Positions 26,801 through 40,200 of a stretch of DNA of 64,000 nt are shown here, piece by piece; positions within the stretch are counted from its first letter, which is position 1; each line of letters starts with the position of its first letter. The stretch comes from Ciona savignyi (taxonomy: Eukaryota; Chordata; Ascidiacea; Phlebobranchia; Cionidae): NCBI GenBank assembly GCA_000149265.1, contig CH003275.1, positions 434,693 to 498,692 on the forward strand. The letters are read 5' to 3'. The notes beneath the pieces are model-generated. The model was not told the DNA's origin and did no database searches. It saw nothing but the letters and a program-made list of their open reading frames with translations. Both the position numbers and the translations under genes were made by a program.

Positions 26801-27530
26801 TATAAACTTCTCGTTCTTTTTCACCTGTTGGTTTAATATAAAATATTTTACTTTAGAATCGACTAAATGATTAACAGATATCACACATTATCGACAGGTG
26901 TGATAAAGGATTGACAGGAATCACCCAACTCAAATTAAGGCAGAAGAAAAACAAATTATTGTGCGGTGGCAAAAGCTGAACAACCGATTCATAGTGTCTT
27001 TTGTTACGGTTACGAAATACAATGGGAATAGAGAGCTCAAACTAGGCGAAACTAGAGTTTCGTAGTTTGCATAGCGGGGGTTTCCCGGCCGATGAACAAA
27101 CCAACAGAAAATCTGTACCCGGACGTCTTACTTATACTTCGTTTTCCGTAATTTAGAACACCACAAATTGAATCGATATATGGTTAATAAAATTTAAACA
27201 AATGGCAATTGTGATACTTAAATATATTATCAAAACAGAAATTGTTTTAAACAATAAATTAGCACCTAAAAAAGCCTGTGTTTGGGCCACTGAAACATAG
27301 TGTATATAAAAAAGACGTCATAACATATGTATACTTGATATCAAACAGACACGCTAATACACACGCACGCTTCTATATACAAACCGCAAAGTCATATCAC
27401 ATGATACTTTGACGTGTCAGTATTTTTTGTAAAATTCTAACCAACCTGGCGTTATGTAGGCACATTTTTGGCCCGGTGGGTCTCTTCCATGAGTTACCCT
27501 ATTCGCACCAGTTTCATTATTTAAAGACAT
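23875..27530 (-). CDS. Inhibitor of apoptosis protein (2 BIR + UBA-like + RING)
   Basis: Eight exons: 27530-27446, 26824-26692, 26198-26086, 25965-25594, 25374-25275, 25139-25029, 24938-24774 and 24223-23875; 475 residues, phases agree. BIR1 spans about residues 32-100, with CFVCGQC and [11 protein letters not shown]2 spans about 195-275 and is canonical: [36 protein letters not shown] with Cys242, Cys245, His262, Cys269. A UBA-like segment follows ([19 protein letters not shown], about 340-360, continuing to [12 protein letters not shown]). A C-terminal RING at 421-456 has [16 protein letters not shown] and CPLC. Order and RING fit XIAP/cIAP-type E3 ligases that bind caspases and ubiquitinate targets; no CARD is seen. 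The last acceptor (after CTGTTACAAAG) is weak and chosen for phase. Residues 111-190 between the BIRs are Pro/Gln-rich linker. Confidence 0.9.
24470..24700 (+). repeat. Interspersed repeat family 2 copy in IAP intron 7
   Basis: Ordered landmarks of the family: TAATCGCCAGATCACCCCGC, CCTTCAATTTGGTAGAACTC, AAGCACCTTGCCCAAAGACA, and GTTTCGAACCTGC at the 3' side. Confidence 0.7.
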
Positions 27531-29929
27531 TCTAAATAACAGTACAACACTTTCACTAGATTTTCACCACGTCTTGCATTTGCTGTCTATTCTATTGGTC
27601 GCTTCAAATTCAACAGAATTGAACATGGATATAGTGCTTAATAAAGCTTTCCTTATACTCTCAACAGACTACTAACACTTCAAAAGGGACTTCTAAACCC
27701 GTGGACTTTTCCCCGGGTGTGGTTAGATTACACCTCTTGCCAGCAATTGGTTTCACGGAGTGGCGCAACTAGCAGTCATATATTGTTTACATCAGGGGTG
27801 GGCAGGGTTGCTGACCTCTGGTTTACATTAAGAACGTTAAGAGTTCATTAAACGATATTAGTTTTCGTTATTAAGACTCATGGCAATAAAATATCCCCTC
27901 ATAGGTTTAGGCAATTCTTTAAACGAATAAAACAAAATTAGAAAAACAATCTAGGGGAAATAAACCTGGGAAAGTTGCTGGGCCCCACTGTTATTTCATA
28001 TCGGTGAAAGAATACTTTCGGTTCGCATATTTTACATCTGGGTGGTGCAATAAAGAGTTCCCTATGAATAAAGAAAGCTCTGACGTCAGCTATGCTATAT
28101 CTGGCTTCTATATGTATGGTTTATATTGGAAAATAATTATATTTGACTTGGCCTGTAAGCTTAATCTGTAAGAGCATTGTTGCTATACTGGCAGCCAAAA
28201 GAAGGATATCTTATCAACTCGATATATTAAAAAAATAGGTTGTACTTAACCGGAAGAAACTTTTAAATCATACAAAACAAACTCAAGTAGCTTCGTTAAG
28301 GCAACATGAGCGAGTGGTTGGTTTGACAATTACCCATGTGATAACGCCCTTGTTTTTTCCTATTCTTTTTCCTATTCACGATTATAACATGAATATTCTA
28401 TTCTGTTCCGGGATTTCGAAATTGTGCCAAGCACCTTTGTTCTTTAAGCTGACAAATTGCCCCGCGCTGTTTAACATAATAAATATTTGTTCAATATAAC
28501 GTGACCTTTTTACAACCTAGCAAAATAAAATCCGTCATTTAAAACAAGGCCGTTTTGTATAGAATTCGAATCGGTGACATTAAACATTCGGAGACCATGC
28601 AGGTCACTTAAACCACGCGGCAACACGACTGTACAAATCTCCTACACCTTTAAAACTACACATTAGCAAATGTTTTCTAAGTAATATGCAGTATTCCATT
28701 TTACAGAGATCGTTTAACGGGTTTGGACATTCCAGCGCATCTCTAAATTCTTAAACACAATAAACAAGTTACAGTCAACAGGCATTGGCAACTGAAGCCC
28801 AAGAAAACCAATTTGAACACCAATATCCTTGCAAAATAAGCGATTCTGATTCTCTTGACTGCGCTTAGGAGCGTCCTCTGGTAGGAAACAATATGGAAAA
28901 CTGGTTAATCGCTTTCGTGCAAGACATTCATCGGTTGTTTCCTAAAATAAAATATTTAATCGTTTACACAGTGACAAGGGCAGAGTCTCTTTCATCTAAA
29001 ATGCACTGTAATAGCTATATTCTACCGACACGTACCTTGTTTTTTTTATTCACAGGGATAAACATTAGTATCATATTTGATAAAGTATCAAATGAACGTG
29101 AGATATAGTACTCGCAAGGAGCGAGTTTGGTGCCGACGTCTATACCATTTTAAAACGACGCATGGTGAATTTCGGACAATGCTTGGATACGTTTCTTTAC
29201 TTTGGTATCGTTCATAAAATATTGTTTTGCGGTTGTCTCAATAAGACAACGTAGCAAACACAGGGGCAAAGCAAGTGTTATAAAACGTAATAACTGCAAC
29301 AATAACAAGAGTCAAAATAAAGTTTTATATCGTATTTTGCATGTCTTCAAAATCAAAGCAATTTTGATTGTTATTGTGAGATACATTTTTCTTCCAATAT
29401 TATTTTTAGATTACTGTTGTTTGATACTAATTTGTTTTCTGCCAGGTGCGACTCTGAAAAAATCGTTTCGGGGCTATAGCTATAATTGAAGGGAGAATGC
29501 AAGAGTTACCGAATTTGCGTCGTGTTTACTGTTAAACAGCATGAATTTGAAAAGGGTATTGGTCGACGCTCCAGACCCCAACCCACTTGCATTACTTGCC
29601 ACACCAAGTTAAAAAAAACTTAAAAAAGAGAGTGTCAACCACGTGTTTAACCACCACTATTTGTAAAACACATGTCGTATGCCATATATTTATGGTACAG
29701 TGTCCCTAACCACAATTTGTATATTATACACCGAGTATGTAGTTTGTTTCTGCAAGCATTAACGCATGGGTCCCATAGTTATCAGACCAAACTTCTTTTC
29801 CATGTGTTGAGAAAAGAATAAACGTCTTAAATTTAAGAACATTTCACCACAAATGTTTTAAATTAAAGCTTGTTTTCAAGCGTGGTGGTAAAATAAAGCT
29901 AAATTTCCAAAATAGCCCGATTTCATAGT
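27531..29929. other. Intergenic, upstream of the IAP gene
   Basis: No coding exon recognised. About 27540-27700 is the likely IAP promoter (minus strand). A block at 29636-29680 (ACCACGTGTTTAACCACCACTATTTG) resembles one at 26238-26275 in IAP intron 2, so it is a small repeat. Confidence 0.45.
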
Positions 29930-31100
29930 TTCAGGGAATTCCCCTGGGTTTAGTAGATAAGTTTCTGTTTTACATATGTGGGTCATGTTATGTAACAATT
30001 CTTAAAGTTGTTGGATATGTCAGTGCGATATGGCATGCCTGTCACAAATTTTTTTTATTGCGATTCCATTACTCTTTCTGGTAGATGTCGGACGCCATGC
30101 CATGCATGTTGGTATCATGATTTAAGGAAAAAATCTTATTTTAGGGTATTTCATTAGGTAATCTTTTTTATTTGTTTTAAGTGTTAAATCAGTCACTAAT
30201 GCACTTACATTCTACCAAATCTGATTAAAATTGGAGAATCTGTTTAAGCGCTATCCCGTAAAAAGCTATTTTTTTTAGAAAAAATACCGTTTTGGTTTTA
30301 ACATCCCAGGGGAATTTACCTAAATTCATCACCCACAATTTTGATTTCTGCATATCTAGACCATGTTGTCTAACAAATGTTAAATTTTATTTTCGATTCC
30401 ATTACTCCTTTTGGTAAATGTCGGGGTGAAATGGCATGCTTGTCGCAATCCTGATTTGAGAACAAAATCCTATTTTTGGGGGTAATTCCCTAGACTAATT
30501 ACTTACATTCCACCAATCTAATTAAAATTGAAGCAGCGGTTCAAGCGCTATGCCCGAAAGCTTAAAAAAATTAGAAAAAAATACCGTTTAGGTTTTTAAC
30601 GTATCAAGGGAATTCCCCTGGATTTATTACCCAAGATTTTGATTTGTGCATATTTAGACCATGTGGTCTTACAAATGACGAAGTTTTATTGGGATTCCAT
30701 TATCCCGTCTGTTAGATGTCGGAGCCACAATCCATGCCTGTCACTATCTTGATTTAGAAACATATCTTCATTTTTAGGGTATTTCCCTAGGTAAATATTT
30801 TTTTCTTCTAATTGGTAACGCAGTGGCTAACACAATACTACTTTACCAAATCTGATCAAAATTGGAGCAGCCGTTCATGCGCTATGCCCAAAAAAGCTAA
30901 TTTTTTTGAAAAAAAAAACCGTATTTGGTTTTTCACTTCCCAGGGTAACCCCCCTAGGACCTAGGTATATTACCCAAATATTTGGTTTCTGCTCATCTAG
31001 ACCATGTGGTCTAACAAATTACTAAGTTTCAGTGCGATTCCATTATCCTTTCCGGTAGATGTATGAGCCACAAGCCATGCCTGTCAAGCGTTTGACAAAA
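29930..31100. repeat. Satellite-like tandem array, ~300-345-bp units
   Basis: About 3.5 diverged copies. The landmark GATTCCATTA(C/T) recurs at 30062, 30395, 30693 and 31036 (spacings 333, 298 and 343). Each unit also has CATGCCTGTC(G/A)C, a GGGTATTTCCCTAG block, CAAATCTGATTAAAATTGGAGC-type text, a run of A/T with ACCGTTTTGG, a CAGGGGAATTCCCC-type palindrome, and TAGACCATGTGGTCTAACAAA. No open frame is conserved among units. Confidence 0.85.
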
Positions 31101-32218
31101 AAAAACAAAAAAAACAAAAACGGACAAAAACAATATGTGTCCTATTTTTTCAAATAATTATTAACGAAGGATTTTCGCGTGTAGCTAGTTACTTAGCTGT
31201 GACCATATTAGTTAAATTGACCATGCCCATATATGAGCATTAATACACCTCAGATATCACTGCACTCAACAGTACACAACATCAAAAATTTCCTTAATCT
31301 GTTAAGAAGACTATTTTTGAAATTCCCAGAAAACTGTTTGTGTTGCACTGAATAAACTTGTTTTTAAGAAATTATTGTTTATTTTTGAGCGCGCAAAGAA
31401 GTCTTAAATGTTGTAATATTAGGCAGTGGTTAAAGCTTTGTGACCATAAAGCTTAAATCCTATGTGTGTTCTTGTGCTGAGATAGCAAACATTTTCCCAA
31501 AAACTCGCTAAATCACGGTTTGGAATTCTAATGTGGAATTACACAGGCGCCGTGTTAAATGTAATTCTGTGCTAAGCTTGTAAGAGCGGTTTCATTTTGC
31601 GCAAACGTTATTAACTTCTATTAAAGTTGTAACTTTTATGTGGTTTTGAAAGGTCGACAGCGCCATAAGAGAAAGGCGAAATAGACAAATTTGTTTATCA
31701 TTTATTTCACGACAAATAGCAAATAAGGATCTTTTCAAGTCTTGCTCTTCGTAATATACTGAACACGTTTAAAGACTACAAACCATACTTTGACCATGAC
31801 TGCTTTTATTAAGCTAAAATGCACGTTTTTGCTTTCTTTTCCATTGATCCTCGTATTCGTTTTAATTCTAAAGAGCGGATTTTTATTGGGAAAAAATCAT
31901 CCGCAAACGGAATAAAACGCAGATTTCCCTACAGCAACCGGATTAACTGTAGATTTTGCATATTAGTCTGTTTAAAACCTCACGCCGTTAGGGTGGGTTA
32001 TGGATTACAGAAATTAACAATCTTAAAATTGCGATACAACAGTGGCTTGTAAGAACAGTCTTTTTTTGCATATCTGGTCATTTTTAATTTAAACACCAAT
32101 TGGTATACATATTATCAAACCTTTATACTTGTGTTTAGCGCAATAAAAGTATCCTAATTTTGTTACAAATATATTTACGAACAAATGTCTAGTTGCCCAT
32201 GCTGCTTATACATAATAT

Positions 32219-32533
32219 TCAGTGATCAAGTGACTTTAAAACAATGGGCAGACTGGTTTCTATAAAGACATACGCATTCACACGCTTTATGCCGTCATAT
32301 AAATTATTACCTACGTTAGTGCAATTAAGGTTGGTCGTAATTATCATATTGGAACTACTGGTTGAAGCAAGATTCGGAAATCCCCTTTTGATAAAAAACC
32401 TCTTTCCGCGAAAATTAAATGCTATTGTGACCAAATAATCGAAAACGACGCGCCACAAAAAATCCGGCGCCGATTCAGAGCGAATTATGACGCCCATAAA
32501 TGTGAATTTGATCGGCATATTGTAAAATGACAT
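32219..32533 (-). CDS. Possible small single-exon ORF, unrecognised
   Basis: 104 codons from an ATG at 32533 in AT-rich DNA where such lengths are uncommon. The product is rich in Phe, Ile and Asn, has no signal peptide, no clear domain and no cysteine pattern. No splice sites or poly(A) signal tie it to a gene, and a shorter open frame overlaps on the other strand. It may be chance. Confidence 0.15.
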   Translation of the reverse strand: MSFYNMPIKFTFMGVIIRSESAPDFLWRVVFDYLVTIAFNFRGKRFFIKRGFPNLASTSSSNMIITTNLNCTNVGNNLYDGIKRVNAYVFIETSLPIVLKSLDH

Positions 32534-32911
32534 TTGCGGATTTTACTTAGTGACGACACAGCAGCGTCAAAAACACTTGAAAAGATTTTTTTGTTTGATG
32601 TTGGAAATTCGTTAAATCTCGTTTCAAAAATTGCAAAAAGTAGTAAAAATGTAAGAAATGCTGATGAACTTCCAAAAACATCGATAAATCATCGTTAGGA
32701 ATTACCAATGGACCATTAGATAAGCGTCATCGGGCATCTTAAACCCGTTGTAAGCCATTAAGAGCGGTTTCAAGTGCGAATTTATTTTTTCCTGGCATAA
32801 CATCGAAAAGTTTTGTGTAAAGTTAGGTGTTATAAGTGATGATTAATAAAAGTAAATTGCGCTAAAAAATAAAAACTTACAGCTAGAACCGAATAAGCGC
32901 TCCATCCGATT

Positions 32912-32936
32912 ATATATATATATATATATATCATCA

Positions 32937-32966
<30 letters not shown>
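32912..32966. repeat. (TA)n microsatellite, interrupted
   Basis: Two TA runs of about 20-26 bp separated by TCATCACT. Confidence 0.9.
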
Positions 32967-32973
<7 letters not shown>

Positions 32974-34148
32974 CAATAGAGCTCTGCAAGTCCCTACCTG
33001 TCCATCAGCTGCGTTTCCAAAATTAAGAACCCTTTGAGAAGGATAGACAGTAGGGTATCCGACCCGACAGGTGGTTGAATATTTTTTATTGTAGTAAATA
33101 CATAGAAGGGTTTCCCGCAGATAATCGTATGAGTAAACCCTCTGTACTACTTTCCTGTGCACAAATCGACCTTCGCAAGTTGTTTTAACATTTCAAAATC
33201 ACGTTTATGCAGACGTGAACAGAAATCGACTTTAATCAGCTTGACTCTTTATTTACAAATATTTTGTACAGACGCCTCCGTCATTTAACCACACAAAGCA
33301 GGGTTCCTGTTTCAAAACCAAAAATAGATTTCGTTCAAATGCCCTTTAGAAAATGTAAAATGTACGAATTAATGCTGATTATTATGATTCATTTAAACTT
33401 GTCGGGTTCACAATTGAACATTTCAGCGGAAGCCAAGATTCTTATCCGGTTATTCATACAATATATAACATGATTCATAACTTTTCTCTTAAAATGTAAA
33501 TACCTTGGAATGCAATTTTGCAACAACTTTTCATCTTAATTTCATCTAAACTTGTAACCAGTTGATTAAATTAAATGTGACCTTATTGTTAAAAATTTCA
33601 AAGATTATTGTTAATAAAATAATATGTTTGTTTGGTAAAGAAACTTAAATTTTTTTTATTAAATTAGGTTTTTCTGATTTTTAAAATTTATATATAACAT
33701 GTATTGCCTAAAATGAAACATGGCTACGATCGTGCTGTGAGAACATTTAAAATTTTAAAATCATTAATGTTTAAAACTTTACAGTTTGGAAAATTTAATC
33801 GGTTTAGTAAAAGGGACATGTTCTCCTTTCTTTGGAAATGTAGTTTAAGGATCGGAATTTAAACTCAATTGACGCATTAAAACGTGCTGTGGTAATGCTA
33901 AAAGAAACTAAAATATCTAAAGAAATTCAAGATTAATCTCTATAGCGGTAAAATTCTTGAGTCAGTTTTAATATTTGGGTGTGATTTGTTAATTTCTCCA
34001 ACGTTCTTTGTTTTCGATCCACCCACGCTTACCGGCGGTTCGGAATATTCATGTTTTTGTGGTTTCTAACTTGAAGAAAATCGCATTACCTATGCGAGAC
34101 AGTACGTAAAAAAATGACTAATTCGTATCCCGCCAAGTTTCACACGGA

Positions 34149-34157
34149 TATAAATAT
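34149..34157 (+). promoter_or_regulatory. TATA box of the LU/CCP/vWA gene
   Basis: TATAAATAT 54-62 bases before the ATG at 34211. It predicts a start site near 34180 and a short 5' leader. Confidence 0.6.
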
Positions 34158-34210
34158 GGCTGGTCGTAGACAATATGAACAATCACAAAGAGAGAAGAGC
34201 AAGTTACAGT

Positions 34211-37200
34211 ATGATGAAGACGATTATACTCATCACCGTAGTCTTTGCCACCACCGAAGGTAAGTTATAGATATTGGCATGGACTTCAACTTATCGATTC
34301 TTCGAAACTTTGAAAAAAATATTTGTGAAAATTAGCATTTTTGATTCGCCAAGTTATCTTGTTTTATTTGTTTATAACTTAATATTATATATTTATTTAA
34401 CTGGACAACGTAATGAGTAAAGCAGTATCATTAACATTACTTTAATTCCATCGAAATATTTTACCTAAAATAGATAATATACATGTTTTAAATGCTTCGA
34501 TTGTGGGTATATCAAAGAATATAAGTAATCAAAGAATTCATCATTTAATGCGGAATCACAAACTATCGGGATAAACGTGATAGAACCAGCACTATGCATT
34601 AATTAATTCCGACAACTCGTAAATCTGAGCTATGCTATGACAATATCCATTCAATGGATATTCTAATAAGAACATAAATGATAATATCAACAAACAAAGT
34701 TTAATGTGATATAGCACGAGAAAAATGAACAACGTATACGACCAATTATTACCCACTCTTAGGTATTTTACACTATCGTATATAGTTATTAGAATTTCGT
34801 TCTAAATTGCGCTATGTTCAGTCAATTATGCTAAATTTCGACCCAGAAATTGTAATCAAAGGCTTTAATTTGGCAGCGTTAAAATGCTGGTCTTGTGACA
34901 ACGCGGCAACCAACGAAGAATGTCTTCAGAACGGTCGATTAAAACAATGCAGAGAAAACCAGGTAAAATAGGATATTCATGTTTATCCCCGTGAATAAGA
35001 AAACACAAGGTCGTAAACACACGGGAAATCGTCAGATGACCGCTCGTCCATCGTCGGGTTACCGGAGATATTTCAGTGTGTTGTATGTGATTCAGACGTT
35101 CCTTTTATTCGGTAGAACCCATTTTTCCATAGGTTCAGACATTGTCCGTAAAGTACCCTTCCCAAGGATACAACCGACTAGCTAGCGAATAGTTTCAAAC
35201 CCACAACGCTTCGGCTGAAAGGCGATTGAATTTAGTTACACAGATAACTTATATGCATGCCGCTAAAATACAATTAACTTCTATGTATATAAGCGACATT
35301 CGTCATGCCAATACAACCATGTCAGTTTCCGGCGCTTTTTATTTACATGTATGGGAGAATCGTAACGTTAATTCTATATTTTTGAAATAAAAGTCACTAG
35401 AGTTAAGTTTATAAATATATTCAACTTTAATTTTAAAATTTGCGACTAAGATTTTCATTATTAAAATGTAATGGTATTTGGCCCTTTTATATGATATACA
35501 CGGTTGGCGCTGATACCAAGGTATATTTAACAATGGTAAAACCGTAATATTGCCTGTGGCAATATTAACTTAAAAACCCTGATCGACAGTTAAGTGTTAG
35601 CAATTTGATGTAAGAAAGACTTTGAATTTTAAATAATTACCTGTTATCTATAGGCATTTAAAGTGTCGTGGTAGATCTGGTGTACAGCAGTCGTTTTAAT
35701 ATAATTTAATATAGGAATAGATATAATAATCCTGTAGGTAAAGTTCCGGTTTAACTAACATTAAAAAAAATATTTTTTACAAAAAGCTTTTAATATTTTT
35801 GTGATGTGGGCAATCTGGATTCAAGGTTTTATAAACGGTTGATATTGGAGAATCGTTGAAAGACAATCATTTACGCAAGTGTACGCGATAACATCTATAT
35901 TAAGAACAGTAACACGGCGATGACGCGTAGCTTTACTACAAATGGCTGAGTCATGGAATTAGTGTCGGACTTCCTGCTCCTGCTTTCGTCGTCATAAAAA
36001 TATTTTCGCAGGAATCGTGTCAAACCGAGGTACGAACTATCGACCGAGGTATTCTCATTTCGAAGCGATGTAAGCAAGGAACAGCATGCGGAAACAATTA
36101 CATCCAGGTTCAAAATGACTGTGTATTAATCTATTTACTCTTTACCATTTTGCTAAAAAATGTTTAGTGCAGGTAAATAATATAAACGTTGAGTCAATTA
36201 GTCATTCTGATAGCCTGGTCGTATCCATTGTAATTGAAATGTTTTATTATACTCGCGCACTGCTTACCACTGTACCAATATAGAACTATCCTTCCTGTGG
36301 TTTTTAGTTCTTAGACAATATATAGTTAAACAACTTATAGACATTACAAGGTCGGTATTTATCGGATTTTTTTGATTGAAGGGATGTAGTTGCTCTGTTT
36401 TAAATTGCGATTTGCATCTCCCATTGCTACTTTGTAAAGGATTCACCACTACGTTCGTTTTAAACGGTGTGATGTACATAAGTGGGTCGCATTAATCCTT
36501 ATACTGTGTGGCCCGAATACTTAAACGAAACTAAGCATGGTAAAATAAAACCTTGGTCCACACAACCGCTCCACTATAGTTTGAGTAACCACAACACTTA
36601 CAGAACCCGCGCCCGGCGTGGAAACCGAGCCAATGCAGCGGACGTACACCAAGTTCAGTTTGCCGGTGCTGCTGCGATTTCGATGAATGCAACAAACCAG
36701 AGATTGATTGTTTATCGAGAAGATCACCAAGTAAGTCAATGTCTTAGGACTAATCGTATAAATATTCAGGATGGGCGTATCATGATCTATGGCATGTCAT
36801 TCCTGGTTTCCACAATTCGTACTTAGAATAGATTAAAGCCATGCACATAACTGTTAAACCTTATAGTTAAACTATTACGTTCTGTACACAGTCTGCAAGA
36901 AGCCTAAAAGTTGTGAGATCAAAACCAGCCGTTGACTAATCGGTTGTGTTTATTTGCATTTAAGCATTTAGCCGAAGACGTCTCCATTTAATAAAATAAG
37001 GATTTTAACTAAACCACTATAAACGTCATTATTATATCTGCTTTAAGGAATCCGACGGTGTACACAGGATAATCTGACGAATACCCGTGTGATAACCTTT
37101 CCACATTTTTATGGGGATAATACATGGACATCACACAATATTATCCGAATATTATTTCAGTTGCAAGCGATGAAGTTCCGATCCAAAGGTGCCGACCAGT

Positions 37201-40200
37201 GGCCAGCCCAAGGTTTGGAATGAAGAATTGTAGTTTCATGGGAACCCCTGATTCCCTTGGTAGTGTGTGCACTTTTACCTGCAATCCAGGTGAATACTGT
37301 TTGTTTATAGAAAGATGTCGTTAAATATTTATCATTAGGTCTTAAGCACGTCAATCTGCATGCTGTATTGCCTTCCATTTTCTTTACTGTGACGGCGTAG
37401 AACTTTCGGTTTAGTGATCAGATAAATAGTTTATAAATGCCAAGTAAAGAAAAATCTTTTTTCCGTATATTTATCTGGTATACCTAACTAATGTTGTCAC
37501 GATTTAATATAATCCAAAGTTCTTCATTTTCATTAAGTTTCGAACCGGGGACGGTTTGTCACAAGATCTCTTTTACTATCATGCTTTATTTTCGGAAACG
37601 TCGCGCTAATCATTTGGCCACACAGGATTCAAACTGGTCGGTGCCAGAGCGACAACTTGTGTCGGGGACGGACTTGGTGAACCGGCGTACAATTATCCCA
37701 TTCCTGAGTGCAAACGTAAGTTTCGAATTACTTTGGTTACGCTATAATGTGTTTGAAGAAACTGGCGCTTTTCCTTAAAATACAAGGAAAATTTGCAAAC
37801 AAGTCGGTCGAGCCTTTGTAAGGACTGGAAATTAAGAATTGTTTTTGACGAAATGATTTGATTGTTAATTAAATGTTCTAGATTGACAGAGAACGTTGCC
37901 ACATTACGCCTGAGAATCTTTAGGTAATGACGATTGTCGTTTTTGTAACAACTCCATATCTGCAGCGATGGTATGTCTACCAACAATACAGCAGCCAGCC
38001 AACGGTGGTTACTCATGTACAAGTTCAAACATGGTCGGCAGCCGTTGTTCGTTCAGTTGCAATGAAGGTTATATGTTGTCTGGAAAGCGTCAACTGATTT
38101 GTGGTGAGTTGTGGTGCTTCCGGTATCGGATGAAACTGGAACGTTTGAGTTCCAACAACGAATGCTAAAATAATTGTCCGTAAACAGTCTCAAATCCACC
38201 CTACACTTTTAAATAAGCGCATTTAACTAAAATAGCCAATAATAGAAAACCTGAGGCAACTTAACAGTGGCCAAGTGATGTCTGAGAATGACCTCGAACG
38301 CGTAAGCGTGGCTTTCCAATCCACGAAAGTATCTTTGGGATAAATGTACATATTTAACAAAGTAATATGACTTTGTAGATTTAATACAATAATTAATACC
38401 TTAGGACGTGATCAAAAATGGAACGGGCTTACGCCAACTTGTGTGAGAATAAGCTGCAATCCAGCTCACAACGATCCAAGTAATGGCGTGGTTATTTGTA
38501 CAGAAGGAAACATGGAACGGAGTTTATGCATGTGAGTTTGTATCTTTTACCAGTTCTTTCATGCTGTGTTTTTTGCTCAAAGCGTGTTTTGTATATAATT
38601 CGTAATATTTTTCGGAGGCCTTAACCATTCGGCCACACGACTGTGTACTGTATAACTTTTTGTATTTTTTTTTAATTTTCTAGTGGGTTGAGAATCACTG
38701 ACTTATATCATGCATTACGACTACTATAAACTCCCCTTAATCACAGATTTACGTGTGACCCTGATTACCAGTTGGTTGGCGAGTCGATATCAACATGTCA
38801 AGCTGATGGCAACTGGGACCAGAGGGCGCCAGAGTGTCGCGGTAAGGAATTCAAATGATTTGACTTGGAAGCTCATATTTACTCTTCGGAAAAGCAGGGT
38901 CGAACTTTGGGCATTTACCATTATAATACATTTACTTGTTCAGGTTTGTGGAGCTATTGCGGCGAGTTATATATGGGTAGAGTATTTCTAAAGTAATCCA
39001 CCGCTTTACAACATGGGTTATCAAGGTTTGTTAAGTGATTTGCCAAGATTTTTGCCTGGACAACAAATCTCTAACAACACGATTCAAAAAGTATTCATCA
39101 AACAAATAGGTGGCTAAGTGACGATTCTGATGTGTATTCAGGGCCTATACCATATAAACTTTTTAACTAATCAAAAATGTCACCCATATCCTTAAATCGT
39201 TATTTCAAAGCCTTCTGTGCCGTTTGTGGCAGATGCTTTGGATTAATATATTTATTCCTATCTATGATTTACTTATTATGCCATTCCAGTACTTGCTTGT
39301 CCGTCTTCATTGGTTGCTCCGGCGAATGGGGCGGTTTCGTGCACACGAGGAAATACCGTTGGAAGCGTGTGCACATTTAACTGTAACGTGGGTCACATGA
39401 TGCAGGGTTCTCCGAGGTCGGTGTGTAATTATGGAAGTGGATCGGACGGCGTATGGAGTTCCCCGGAACCAACCTGTACTGGTAAGAAGCATAACAAAAG
39501 TGGAAACACAATGATTTTAACAAATCTGTGGACTGGACTATGTTGGTTTGTGCAAACGATAGTTTTAAACACGTGGTTACTTAAGTGGGATGGGTTGTTT
39601 AATTTTATTCACGTTTATGAAGCAAAGACAGTTTATTTTAATCAACTCGATCGAGACAACATATTTTAAGTGCCTGACGCAAAGACACAATCGCTCAGAA
39701 AGTGATATGGATAAAGATGAAATCTGTCATCTGTTTAGTCATAACCGTTGGACTGACCAGTTATTTATAGCGAGTTCAAGGGAAAACATTTTTGGTTTTC
39801 AGCCATTCATTTTTAATCGGACTAAATTTAGAACCCATGAGGGTCTCGTCGCCGTAACCGTTGTATACACAAATTTGTGCATGAATCGGTCGCGTTGATT
39901 ATTTGGCCAAGTTTAATATTATGTCTTCTTCACAGAATTACGATGTCCATCTAACTTGACACCGCCATCTAACGGGACAATGGAGTGTACAAACGGTCCA
40001 CTTGTTGGCAGCATCTGTTCGTATTATTGTAACGAAGGTTTCACTCTAAATGGATCACCAAGACTGCTATGTACATTTGGTACAAACAATGTGGCCAATT
40101 GGGACAATGAACAGCCGATGTGTCAATTCAACGATCGTAAGTCATGTTGAAATATAATTTTGTTTTTCTGTTATATATTATGAACGATATTTTGTTCCAA

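Larger units (their letters stand above)
31101..34210. other. Intergenic, upstream of the LU/CCP/vWA gene
   Basis: Mostly AT-rich without exon-like signals. One 104-codon open frame (32533-32219, minus) is listed separately. Two (TA)n tracts lie at 32912-32966. The last 60 bp hold a TATA box. Confidence 0.45.

Noticed and set aside
27793-27804. CAGGGGTGGGCA, like a hAT transposon end
   Set aside because: No matching inverted end or 8-bp target duplication could be found within a few hundred bases.
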